Below the pieces are notes generated by a model. The model saw only the letters and a list, made by a program, of their open reading frames with translations. It did not search any database and was not told the DNA's origin. Shown here one piece after another: positions 19,085 through 26,600 of a DNA stretch of 64,000 nucleotides. The stretch comes from DASVVT01 sp036386415 (lineage in GTDB: Bacteria > Acidobacteriota > Blastocatellia > Pyrinomonadales > Pyrinomonadaceae), in assembly GCA_036386415.1 (NCBI GenBank), contig DASVVT010000067.1:1-64000 (forward strand). Direction: 5' to 3'. The translations under genes were made by a program, and so were the position numbers. Each line of letters starts with the position of its first letter. Position 1 is the first letter of the stretch.

Positions 19085-20371
19085 ATGGAACTCGAAATCG
19101 GGATCACCTGTCTGCTTCTCGTCGCGCTGACGTTTCTCGCCACCGTTGATATGGCGTTCGGCCAGTTGAGCGACGTGGGCCTCAGGCGGCTGATCGCCGA
19201 AGCTGAGGAGCAGCCGACCTCTCGCTCGACCCCTTTCCTCAAAGAGATTCTTGAGAACCGCCCGCGCTTTCGCTTCACGCTTTCGGCGGGGATTCAGATG
19301 CTGCTGGTCGCCGTTTCCGTGCTCATCACGTCTATTTCGCAGCAATGGTTTCCGAACGCGCGCTTTATTTTGATCGCCCTGGTCGTGGGGTTGGTGCTCG
19401 CGGGAATCTTCCGCCAGTTCATCCCGCGCCTCGTCACGCTCAGCAATCCTGAAAGTATCCTGCTGTTGCTGCTCCCTCTGGTGCGGCCTCTCTACCGTGT
19501 GCTCGCCTTTGCCGCTGATCCGTGGCATCGCTCCTTCGACCGCATGCGGCGCGAGCGGCAGGTGCCGGAAAGCATGGACGATGGTGAAGACGATAACGGC
19601 GATGATCTTCAGGCGCTGATCGATGTCGGCGAAGAGGAGGGGATACTCGAAGAGGAAGAGGGCGAGCTGATCCAGTCGATCATAGAGTTTGGCGATACCA
19701 TCGTGAGCGAGGTGATGACGCCGCGCACGGAAATCGCCGCGCTTTCAGTCACCGCCACCGTGCGCGAGGCGCGCGACCTGATTATCGATTCCAAATACTC
19801 TCGCCTGCCAGTCTACCGGGATCAGATCGACAATGTTGAGGGGCTCATCTACGTGCGTGATCTGCTCCAGTGCTGGTCGGACGGCAAGGAAGAGGAAGGC
19901 ATCGCGTCGCTGATCCGCCCCGTCTACTTCGTTCCTGAGACGAAGTCTGTCGCAGACCTCCTCGAAGAGATGCAGAAGGCGCACGTGCAGCTCGCGATGG
20001 TGATCGATGAGTACGGAGGGATCGCGGGGCTGGTGACGGTCGAGGATATGCTCGAAGAGATCGTCGGCGAGATCGAAGACGAGGATACCGAAGGAGATGA
20101 GATCGTGGAGATCGTCGAAAGCGACGACGGCTACTACGATGTGCTTGGCTCCACCGAGATTGGAAAGATCGAGCGGCTCTTCGACATGGAGATCGAGGAC
20201 GACGATTTCACGACCATCGCCGGGCTCGTCATCAGCGAATCCGGTTACGTGCCGCCCCCTGGCGAGCGGCTCACGATGCGCGGTCTGGACGTGGAGGTGC
20301 TCGAAGCCGACAGCCGCCGTATCGCCCGCCTGCGCCTGCGCCGCGCACAAAGCCAGGTGCAAGCGGAGTAA
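19085..20371 (+). CDS. CNNM/CorC-HlyC family membrane protein with CBS pair
   Basis: 428 aa. Three or four N-terminal membrane helices (residues 1-150, DUF21/CNNM-like), an acidic linker, then a CBS pair (VMTPRTEIAALSVTATVREA near 203 and VAMVIDEYGGIAGLVTVEDMLEEIVGEI near 305) and a C-terminal CorC_HlyC domain (about 345-420, DYYDVLGSTEIG-like strand, GLVISESGYVPPPGE). The family is linked to magnesium and cobalt efflux or homeostasis. Annotations as hemolysin are historical. Third gene of the phoH-ybeY-corC cluster. The N-terminal domain is shorter and more divergent than in typical members. Confidence 0.85.
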   Translation: MELEIGITCLLLVALTFLATVDMAFGQLSDVGLRRLIAEAEEQPTSRSTPFLKEILENRPRFRFTLSAGIQMLLVAVSVLITSISQQWFPNARFILIALVVGLVLAGIFRQFIPRLVTLSNPESILLLLLPLVRPLYRVLAFAADPWHRSFDRMRRERQVPESMDDGEDDNGDDLQALIDVGEEEGILEEEEGELIQSIIEFGDTIVSEVMTPRTEIAALSVTATVREARDLIIDSKYSRLPVYRDQIDNVEGLIYVRDLLQCWSDGKEEEGIASLIRPVYFVPETKSVADLLEEMQKAHVQLAMVIDEYGGIAGLVTVEDMLEEIVGEIEDEDTEGDEIVEIVESDDGYYDVLGSTEIGKIERLFDMEIEDDDFTTIAGLVISESGYVPPPGERLTMRGLDVEVLEADSRRIARLRLRRAQSQVQAE

Positions 20372-20390
20372 GCGCGAACGAAAGGTTCCA

Positions 20391-20828
20391 ATGACGATGA
20401 TACTCAGAGCAGCTAAACAACTGTCGCCTGTTCTCATCGGAACGCTGATTTTTTCAACCCTCTCATGCTCGATGAGTAAGGATAGGGGGACGGCACAACA
20501 GGCGGTCGAAAAATTTCACGGGCAGTTCAATCAGGAGCGCTATCAAGACATCTTCGCGGAGGCCGGTGAAGAATTTAAGAAGGTCACCAGCGAAGAGGAA
20601 TTGGCGACCTTTCTGAGCGCCGTGCATCGAAAGCTCGGCAATGTGAAGAGTTCCGACCCGACCGGGTGGCATGTTAATTACACGCCGTCCGGCACGGTCG
20701 TCACGCTTGGCTATAGTTCAGAATTTGACGAGGGAAAGGCCACAGAGCAATTTATCTGGCGCGTGAGCGGTGATAAAGCGACCCTCCTTCGCTATGACAT
20801 CAACTCTCCGACCCTGATTACGAAATAG
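20391..20828 (+). CDS. Small lipoprotein, DUF4019/DUF3887-like
   Basis: 145 aa. Signal peptide with lipobox TLSC (Cys near residue 26), then a compact alpha+beta domain: AVEKFHGQFNQERYQDIFAEA resembles the helix-helix of NTF2-like small lipoproteins, ending in beta strands (VVTLGYSSEFDEGKATEQFIWR). Family role unknown; likely periplasmic. ATG at 20391, 19 bp after the CorC-like stop, with AAAGG upstream, so probably in the same transcript. Confidence 0.75.
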   Translation: MTMILRAAKQLSPVLIGTLIFSTLSCSMSKDRGTAQQAVEKFHGQFNQERYQDIFAEAGEEFKKVTSEEELATFLSAVHRKLGNVKSSDPTGWHVNYTPSGTVVTLGYSSEFDEGKATEQFIWRVSGDKATLLRYDINSPTLITK

Positions 20829-20905
20829 GTTTCGCGTTTCGGCTTACGAGTTTCGAGTTCAAAAGCCCGTTTTTCTTTTAACTCGAAACCCGAAACGCCA
20901 AACCC
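20827..20905. repeat. Palindromic repeat (TTTCGAG/TTTCGGG units)
   Basis: Arms 20827-20865 and 20876-20905 (CGAAACCCGAAACG on the right) form a hairpin between the lipoprotein and the CWC gene. Confidence 0.75.
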
Positions 20906-20924
20906 ACGAGGAGCGAAGCGACGA

Positions 20925-21164
20925 ATGGTAGTTCAGGACATCTCTTTGCGCGCATGCGAGCCTTCGGCCAACACCTCCTGTGAGGCTTGCGGCCAGGCAT
21001 TCACGTGCGGGGCGACGCTCGCGGGCTGCTGGTGCGCGGAACTGAAACTGACTGAAGCCGTGCGTGCGATGCTTCGCACACGCTTTCAGAGTTGCCTCTG
21101 TCGCGCCTGTCTCGAACGCTTCGCAAGAGAAGAGAGCGGAAACGACGCACGTGAGGACACTTGA
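20925..21164 (+). CDS. Cysteine-rich CWC family protein
   Basis: 79 aa with eight Cys. Pattern CEACGQAFTCG, then GCWCAEL and CLCRACLERFA, which is the Cys_rich_CWC arrangement, probably a metal-binding fold. Function unknown in this family. Start ATG 20925 with CGAGGAGCG about 10 nt upstream. Just upstream of the deoxyhypusine synthase-like gene (26-bp gap), so probably co-transcribed. Confidence 0.8.
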   Translation: MVVQDISLRACEPSANTSCEACGQAFTCGATLAGCWCAELKLTEAVRAMLRTRFQSCLCRACLERFAREESGNDAREDT

Positions 21165-21190
21165 AGAGAGAACGAGGAGGAGAGAGCTAG

Positions 21191-22327
21191 ATGGTGAAAA
21201 AGAGGAGTCAGCTTTTAGAGGGGCGGCGTATAGACCCGCGACCGATCACGTCCGCGACGACGCTCGCAGACCTGGTTGACGACGCGTTTCTCGCTTATAA
21301 CGGCGCGCGCCTGCGCGAAGCCTGCCAGCTTTTCACAAACAAGATGCTTGAAGGGGATGTGACCGTTGGCCTTTCGATCACGGGCGCGCTCACGCCTGCG
21401 GGGCTCGGCATCTCCGCTCTCATTCCGCTGATTCGTGCGGGTTTTGTCGATTGGATTATCTCAACGGGCGCGAATCTTTATCACGACACTCACTTCGGCA
21501 TCGGCCTCTCGCTGCATCAGGGCAACACGCACATCTCCGACATACTGCTTCGCGAGGAAGAGGTCGTGCGCATCTACGACATCTTCTTCGATTATTCTGT
21601 GCTGCTCGATACGGACGCCTTCTTCCGTAAGATCATCGAGGGCGAAGAGTTTCAAAAGCCCATGTCGACGGCAGAGTTCCATTATCTCTGCGGAAAATAT
21701 GTGCGCGAGCGTGAGCGCAAGCTGGGACTCGAAAACAGATCGTTTCTCGCCGCCGCTTACGAGTATGGCGTGCCGATTTATACCTCCAGCCCCGGCGATT
21801 CATCTATCGGCATGAACGTCGCAGCCAAAGCCTTGCAGGGCAACAAGCTCTCTTTCGACCCTTCACTCGACGTGAACGAGACGGCTGCCATCGTGCTCGC
21901 TGGAAAGCGCGGCGCGATTCACGGGCGCGGTGATCGAGGGAAGAAGCATGGCGGGCGCTCGGCGGTCTTCATTCTCGGCGGCGGCAGCCCGAAAAACTTC
22001 ATGCTCCAGACAGAGCCGCAGATTCAGGAAGTGCTTGGCATAGACGAGCGCGGGCACGACTACTTTTTGCAGGTCACAGATTCCCGCCCGGACACGGGAG
22101 GTTTGAGCGGCGCAACTCCGGGGGAGGCAGTCTCCTGGGGTAAGGTCGATCCTGACCGCTTGCCTGATGCTGTCGTCTGTTATGTCGATTCGACGGTGGC
22201 GCTGCCAATCATTACAGCGTATGCTCTGGCAAGACACGAGCCGCGCGAGCCGAAGCGTCTCTACGAGCGGCGCGGAGAGTTCATGGAGCTTCTAATATCC
22301 GAGTACGAGAAGTCCAAGAGGCGTTAA
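21191..22327 (+). CDS. Deoxyhypusine synthase-family protein
   Basis: 378 aa. Matches the deoxyhypusine synthase fold: NKMLEGDVTVGLSITGALTPAG near residue 50, WIISTGANLYHD near 94, SFLAAAYEYGVPIY near 180, FILGGGSPKNFMLQ near 258, and the catalytic region SGATPGEAVSWGKVDP near 303 with the active-site Lys of the WGK motif conserved. In eukaryotes and archaea the enzyme moves aminobutyl from spermidine to eIF5A/aIF5A; bacteria lack that substrate, so a polyamine reaction such as homospermidine formation, or an unknown protein target, is inferred. AACGAGGAGGAGAG lies before the ATG. Confidence 0.88.
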   Translation: MVKKRSQLLEGRRIDPRPITSATTLADLVDDAFLAYNGARLREACQLFTNKMLEGDVTVGLSITGALTPAGLGISALIPLIRAGFVDWIISTGANLYHDTHFGIGLSLHQGNTHISDILLREEEVVRIYDIFFDYSVLLDTDAFFRKIIEGEEFQKPMSTAEFHYLCGKYVRERERKLGLENRSFLAAAYEYGVPIYTSSPGDSSIGMNVAAKALQGNKLSFDPSLDVNETAAIVLAGKRGAIHGRGDRGKKHGGRSAVFILGGGSPKNFMLQTEPQIQEVLGIDERGHDYFLQVTDSRPDTGGLSGATPGEAVSWGKVDPDRLPDAVVCYVDSTVALPIITAYALARHEPREPKRLYERRGEFMELLISEYEKSKRR

Positions 22328-22401
22328 AATAAGATAGGCTGCACAAAGGATCGCGCACTTCAGGAGGGGTTGCGTGCCAGAGGATGTGAAAAAAGGGGAT
22401 C

Positions 22402-22881
22402 ATGGCGAAAAAGATTACGGACGAACAACCGCGCGTTTATTTCGACTGCTCGAAGTGCCCTGCCTTCTGCTGCGCGATCTATGAGCGCGTGCAGGTGACA
22501 AAGCGTGACATCAACCGTCTCGCCAGGCATTTCGGCGTGACGCCCGAAATAGCTGCGGCGCGTTACACCAAGATGCACGCGACAAGCGGCGAGCGCGTCC
22601 TGCGACGCAAGAAAGACCCTCTCTTCGGACAGGCATGCCAGTTCCTCAATCCCGAGACGCGCGGCTGCGGAATCTATCACGCCCGCCCGCAGGTCTGTCG
22701 CGAATACCCGGATCGCAAGCGCTGCGCCTACTACGACCTGCTCCAATTCGAGCGACGCCAGCAGGACGACGAAAACGCTCTCCCGCTCATCCAAATCACA
22801 TTCCGTGAAGTCAAGAAAAAAGAGGTTAACGGTAAACACGATAGCGAAGAAATCTGGGAATGGAAAAGGGGAAAGAAGTAG
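22402..22881 (+). CDS. YkgJ-family cysteine cluster protein
   Basis: 159 aa. CSKCPAFCC near residue 16, GQACQFLN near 76, CGIYHARPQVCREYP near 89, giving the zinc/iron-binding cluster of the YkgJ/CxxCxxCC family; a further Cys lies in KRCAYYD. Function unknown; proposed metal chelation or Fe-S binding. Start ATG 22402 with AAGGGG upstream. The stop TAG is the first TAG of the following CAGTAGN repeat. Confidence 0.82.
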   Translation: MAKKITDEQPRVYFDCSKCPAFCCAIYERVQVTKRDINRLARHFGVTPEIAAARYTKMHATSGERVLRRKKDPLFGQACQFLNPETRGCGIYHARPQVCREYPDRKRCAYYDLLQFERRQQDDENALPLIQITFREVKKKEVNGKHDSEEIWEWKRGKK

Positions 22882-23005
22882 ACAGTAGTCAGTAGTCAGT
22901 AGAAAAACAGAGGGGTACTCCCTGTTATCTACGACGATGTAGAGAAACAGCATCCGAGCACAGCGCCGGATTCTCTTTTCTACTGACTACTGTCTACTGT
23001 TTACT
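22881..23005. repeat. Heptamer-armed palindrome (CAGTAGN family)
   Basis: Arms about 22881-22903 and 22977-23005 with a ~75-nt spacer. Starts at the stop codon of the YkgJ-like gene. Confidence 0.88.
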
Positions 23006-23021
23006 CTCAGGAGGTATTGCG

Positions 23022-23249
23022 ATGCAGGAATTTCTTTCGAGGATGATCGGGCGCAAGATAGACATCTTTTGCGGGGGCGCGTCGAGCTTACGCGGAGAGG
23101 TGCTTAAGGTCGAAGGCGGAGTGCTGCAATTGAGGGATGAGGATCAGGGCATCTGCTATGTGGCGATTGATAAGATTGCAGTCGTGTGGGAAGCGCGGGA
23201 AGACGAACATCGCGCGGGCTTCGTTTCCGGCACGCTCAATAATCGTTGA
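23022..23249 (+). CDS. Small beta-barrel protein, MM0924/LSm-like
   Basis: 75 aa. MIGRKIDIFCGGASSLRGEVLKV and CYVAIDKIAVVWE suggest a small SH3-like or LSm-like barrel, similar to the MM0924-type small proteins. No function known. The gene is convincing because of a perfect site CAGGAGGTA 7 nt before the ATG. Confidence 0.7.
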   Translation: MQEFLSRMIGRKIDIFCGGASSLRGEVLKVEGGVLQLRDEDQGICYVAIDKIAVVWEAREDEHRAGFVSGTLNNR

Positions 23250-23409
23250 GCTGTCCGCTCTCTCGTATGAACGAACAGGACGCGCAACCAACCGTGCCGC
23301 CTGACTCTTGACGGGAGAGCCTTTGGTACGACGGATGGCGAACTCTTGTTTCTAATTTGGAGCAGGGGACGATAAGTGTGGCACATGGTGTAACACTATC
23401 TATCCGGCG

Positions 23410-23736
23410 CGCGGGTCTGCCAGAGGCCAAATTTACCGTAAATATGTGGCTTTGATCGAAAGAGGCAGTGCAGGCACAACAGTTGCTCTACCGTTATTCT
23501 CCGGTCGTGCCGCGAACTCTTAGAGGCGTGGTAGCAGGGGGGGCTCCGAAAGGGGCTCTTACCACATCTCCATTTCGTTGGCGCGACCGGGATCAAGATC
23601 GTCAACAGCAGCAGCATTGATCGGGCTTGGTTCTGAGAGCCTCGCTCTGACCGGTTAGCCCAGAGACACATCATCCTGGCTGAAAAGCATCAGGCCAACG
23701 CTCCTTCAGGCAAGGACGTCGGCCTGGTTTTTTTTT
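23410..23736 (+). ncRNA. Putative structured non-coding RNA
   Basis: No convincing ORF in this 660-bp gap, but several helices can be drawn. (1) CTGCC 23417-23421 with GGCAG 23464-23468, enclosing a GGCCA/TGGCT helix and an ATTTA-CCG-TAAAT hairpin. (2) An 11-bp helix, 23501-23511 with 23580-23590, enclosing GTGGTA/TACCAC (23528-23533 with 23560-23565) and a GGCTCC-GAAA-GGGGCT hairpin with a GNRA loop. (3) GGGCT/AGCCC (23623-23627 with 23657-23661) enclosing AGAGC-CTC-GCTCT. (4) the terminator hairpin at 23691. No tmRNA, RNase P, SRP or riboswitch core motif seen. The 5' end is unknown; a TTGACG at 23308-23313 could be a -35 element. Confidence 0.5.
23691..23736 (+). terminator. Strong Rho-independent terminator
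   Basis: CAGGCCAACG pairs with CGTCGGCCTG (one A.C mismatch), with an inner TCCTT/AAGGA helix and a CAGGC loop, followed by GG and nine T residues. It ends the putative RNA and isolates the gene at 23916. Confidence 0.88.
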
Positions 23737-23854
23737 GACCTGTCTTTATCATCACCTGAGCGGGGATGGTTGCCTCCAGTGCAAGAGAGCCGTTTGCCCT
23801 TCGGTCTAAGCGAAAAAAACCTTTTCTGCGAGCGCCGACTACCGTGGAAGTATC

Positions 23855-23882
23855 TTGATTTTTCTGCGTCCCGTGATAGCAT
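23855..23882 (+). promoter_or_regulatory. Candidate sigma70 promoter of the gene at 23916
   Basis: TTGATT 23855-23860, 16-bp spacer, TAGCAT 23877-23882, after the terminator and 34 bp before the start codon. Confidence 0.4.
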
Positions 23883-23915
23883 GCCTCTTCAGGAAAGAGA
23901 GGAGAACCCCAAGAT

Positions 23916-25349
23916 ATGCTGTTCATCGAGACCAGAACCGCAAAACTCAGTGCTGACGGCGCTACGCGCATCCAACTGCTGGAGAAGCTGCAAGAGAAAG
24001 GATTGACCCCGCTCATACGCTCGTCGCGCCTGCACTGTTACGAGCAGGCGCTGCTCGGGCCGGAGCGCGTCAGGGAGATGGAGCGCGCCGTCTCCGCCTG
24101 GACAGAGACGGAAGAAGGCGCGCTTTACACGCACGGTGACATCTTCTGTATTGAGGACTTTGTGCTCTTCCTTATCTTTGGCGGTGAAGAGGACGAGTTG
24201 ACGGGCATGCGCGCTGGAATCATCTACGGGGCGGAGACCATTGAACCTCAGAGAAAGCTCGACGCTTTTTGCCGCAGCGTGCGAGACGCGCTCGACTCCG
24301 CTCGCATCGGCGCTAACGTGGTCGACACGGCGCAGGACACAGGAGAGTGGCGGCGGCGCGAAGCGCGCGAACATGGCGTATGGTCGCGCTTCCCCGTCCG
24401 CAGTGACCAGGGCAACGGCGGCGATGCATTAGGCGGGCGCGAGGGAGGAGGGGTCGAGCGTCTTCTCGCTACAGAAGTGCTGGAAGATTTGGGGGCGAGG
24501 CGTCTCCTGCGCCGTATCACGGAGGCGCAGACCGACGGGCGCGTCTCGGAGCTTCTCGCGGGCGACGAGGGGCGGACGACGGAGTCCTTAATCAACAGGC
24601 TCGCGGACACAGGGCTGCTCAGGCGCGAAGTCCTGGTCAGTTGCCGCAAAGATGGACGCGCCCTCTTCCGCCTGCCTTCGCCGGATGCTCTGAGCGTCAT
24701 CACGTCGAGCAACGCACGGTGCAGCGAGTGCGGCACGGCCATCGCGGACGAGAAGGTCGAAGAGATGATCGCCCCGACCGAAATGGCCGCCGTGATGCTG
24801 GAAGATGGATCGTGGCTCATCAATAGTCTGCGCTCCGTGCTGCGCCGTCTAGGGGTTCCTGAAAGCCAGATCGCGGTTGCGCCGACGAGCGGCGATGGCG
24901 AAGCACAGATGATGGTCAAGGTCTGCGACGAGCCGTTCCTTTTCGTGCTTCGAGAGGGCGACGTGACGGGGGCGCAGGCGCGCCGCGCGCTCGATAAGCA
25001 GATCGAGACGGAGGCTGCGCATCTGGTCGTCGTCGCAATGGGCAAGATTCAGGAGGACGGGCGTGTGCGGCTTCGTGAGCATGCCAGGCGACGCGCGCGC
25101 AGCGGCAGCGAAGTCGAAGTGATTCTCGCCGAAGGGATGGACGCCGCCTCGACCGAACTCCAGCACGCCTTCGAGCGCGTCTCTCAAAGAGCACTCGCTG
25201 AAGAGTTGTCCGAACTCGACGCCAGCCTCGGATTCAGCGTCGGCTACATGATCGCCACACGCTTTCGCCTCATGCAGAAGCCCGGCGCTCTCAAAGACCT
25301 CGCCGAATCGGCTGTCGGCGCGCTGGCCGGAAGTCTACGGGAAATCTGA
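23916..25349 (+). CDS. Hypothetical protein with winged-helix-like middle and single CxxC
   Basis: 477 aa, soluble; I do not recognise the family. Residues about 185-255 (LLRRITEAQTDGRVSELL, ESLINRLADTGLLRR) read like a winged-helix region, followed by CSECG near 269, a lone CxxC. A C-terminal alpha/beta region (FLFVLREGDVTGAQARRAL, AHLVVVAMGKI) resembles a Rossmann- or nuclease-like core but no catalytic motif is evident. GAGAGGAGAACC precedes the ATG. Own promoter (23855-23882) and followed by a CAGTAGN palindrome, so a single-gene unit. Could be a DNA-linked regulator; that is a guess from the wHTH only. Confidence 0.75.
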   Translation: MLFIETRTAKLSADGATRIQLLEKLQEKGLTPLIRSSRLHCYEQALLGPERVREMERAVSAWTETEEGALYTHGDIFCIEDFVLFLIFGGEEDELTGMRAGIIYGAETIEPQRKLDAFCRSVRDALDSARIGANVVDTAQDTGEWRRREAREHGVWSRFPVRSDQGNGGDALGGREGGGVERLLATEVLEDLGARRLLRRITEAQTDGRVSELLAGDEGRTTESLINRLADTGLLRREVLVSCRKDGRALFRLPSPDALSVITSSNARCSECGTAIADEKVEEMIAPTEMAAVMLEDGSWLINSLRSVLRRLGVPESQIAVAPTSGDGEAQMMVKVCDEPFLFVLREGDVTGAQARRALDKQIETEAAHLVVVAMGKIQEDGRVRLREHARRRARSGSEVEVILAEGMDAASTELQHAFERVSQRALAEELSELDASLGFSVGYMIATRFRLMQKPGALKDLAESAVGALAGSLREI

Positions 25350-25350
25350 A

Positions 25351-25447
25351 AGGCAGTAGACAGTAGACAGTAGTCAGTAGCCAGTAGAAAAGAAAGCATC
25401 AACCGCTTTTATTTCTACTGGCTACTGACTACTGTCTACTGTCTACT
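25351..25447. repeat. Heptamer-armed palindrome (CAGTAGN family)
   Basis: Arms 25351-25396 and 25406-25447; long arms, short loop. Confidence 0.9.
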
Positions 25448-25543
25448 ATCCGACTGTGGCGAGCCACAGTCGGGTGCTGCGTGTTGCACTGAGCAAAGAT
25501 CACAGGGGGTGGCGTCTAATATGGCGGCATAGGAGGTGCCACC

Positions 25544-26281
25544 ATGAACTTTGAGAAGAACGGACATATTTTTAACGCGGGGTTTGCGCTGGCAGTAGCG
25601 CTGGTGCTCTCATCCATCGTCGGTGCGTGGGCCTACACGCACGCCAAGAACGGCGAACAGACTATCACCGTGACGGGCTCTGCGCGTAAGCGCATCAAGT
25701 CTGACCTGGTCATCTGGCGCGCTGCTGTCACATACCAGGCGGCGGAACTCTCGGATGCGTACAAGTCGCTCTCCGACAACATCCCGCGCGTCAAGCAATA
25801 CTTGATCTCGAAAGGTATACCTGAGGATCAGATCACGATCTCGTCGATCTCTTCGAGCACGATGCACGCGCGAGACAACGAGGGGAACGAGACGGGGCAG
25901 ATTACAGGCTACTCTTTAAGGCAGGAACTGGAAGTGCGCTCGACCGACGTTGATAAGATCGAGCGTGTCGCGCGCGAGGCGACGGAGTTGATCAACCAGG
26001 GGATACTGCTCGAATCAATGTCGCCGGAGTATCACTACACCAGGCTCGGCGACCTGAAGATAGAGATGCTCGGTGAAGCATCTAAGGATGCGAAGGAGCG
26101 CGCGCAGAGGATCGCGACCAGTACGGGGAGCAGCATCGGCAGCGTCCGCTCGGCCAAGATGGGCGTCATGCAGATCACCCCTGCTGACTCCAACGAGGTT
26201 TCCGGTGAGGGTATGAACGACACCTCATCGCTTGAGAAAGACATCACGGCTGTAGTCAACGTCAGCTTCGCCGTTGATTAG
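25544..26281 (+). CDS. SIMPL domain-containing protein
   Basis: 245 aa. N-terminal membrane anchor (about residues 12-30), then ITVTGSARKRIKSDLVIWRA, the start of a SIMPL (DUF541) domain, with LRQELEVRSTDVDKIERVAREA and a C-terminal VNVSFAVD strand. Members form periplasmic oligomers of unknown role. Start ATG 25544 with ATAGGAGGT at a good distance. Terminator 26321-26355 follows. Confidence 0.85.
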   Translation: MNFEKNGHIFNAGFALAVALVLSSIVGAWAYTHAKNGEQTITVTGSARKRIKSDLVIWRAAVTYQAAELSDAYKSLSDNIPRVKQYLISKGIPEDQITISSISSSTMHARDNEGNETGQITGYSLRQELEVRSTDVDKIERVAREATELINQGILLESMSPEYHYTRLGDLKIEMLGEASKDAKERAQRIATSTGSSIGSVRSAKMGVMQITPADSNEVSGEGMNDTSSLEKDITAVVNVSFAVD

Positions 26282-26320
26282 CCTTGAGATTAAGACAGTC
26301 TGGTAATCTAACGCAGCAGA

Positions 26321-26355
26321 GCGCGCCAGGTTAATTCCTGGCGCGCGCTTTTTTT
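26321..26355 (+). terminator. Rho-independent terminator after the SIMPL gene
   Basis: Perfect 10-bp GC stem GCGCGCCAGG (26321-26330) / CCTGGCGCGC (26337-26346) with a TTAATT loop, then GC and seven T. Confidence 0.92.
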
Positions 26356-26600
26356 GTCTTTTTGTCTCAGGTTCGGGATTAGACACCAGCAAAGATTCAG
26401 CATAGAGAACACAAAGGAGGGCACAGCATAAAAGGTAAAAATCATCTGCTCCAGACTGCGCTCATCTGTATCCGGCGGCGGCGAAAATTTCTTTTCTCAG
26501 GTCTTACTCCATAAAAGATATTGACAACCGAACGCTGTACGCGCGAATCTTAGGGGGAAGTCTCCAGCAGCAACAAGATCACCCCAGGGAGTTAGGATTG
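26356..26600 (+). other. Gap before the transglycosylase-like gene
   Basis: No gene seen. TTGACA at 26521-26526 lies 75 bp before the next start but I find no good -10 at 16-18 bp. No palindromic repeat of the kinds found elsewhere. Confidence 0.4.

Noticed and set aside
23250..23736. tmRNA, RNase P, SRP RNA or cobalamin riboswitch in the 23.2-23.7 kb gap
   Set aside because: None of the core conserved motifs of these RNAs is present.
26521..26550. TTGACA as a promoter of the transglycosylase-like gene
   Set aside because: No acceptable -10 at 16-18 bp spacing.
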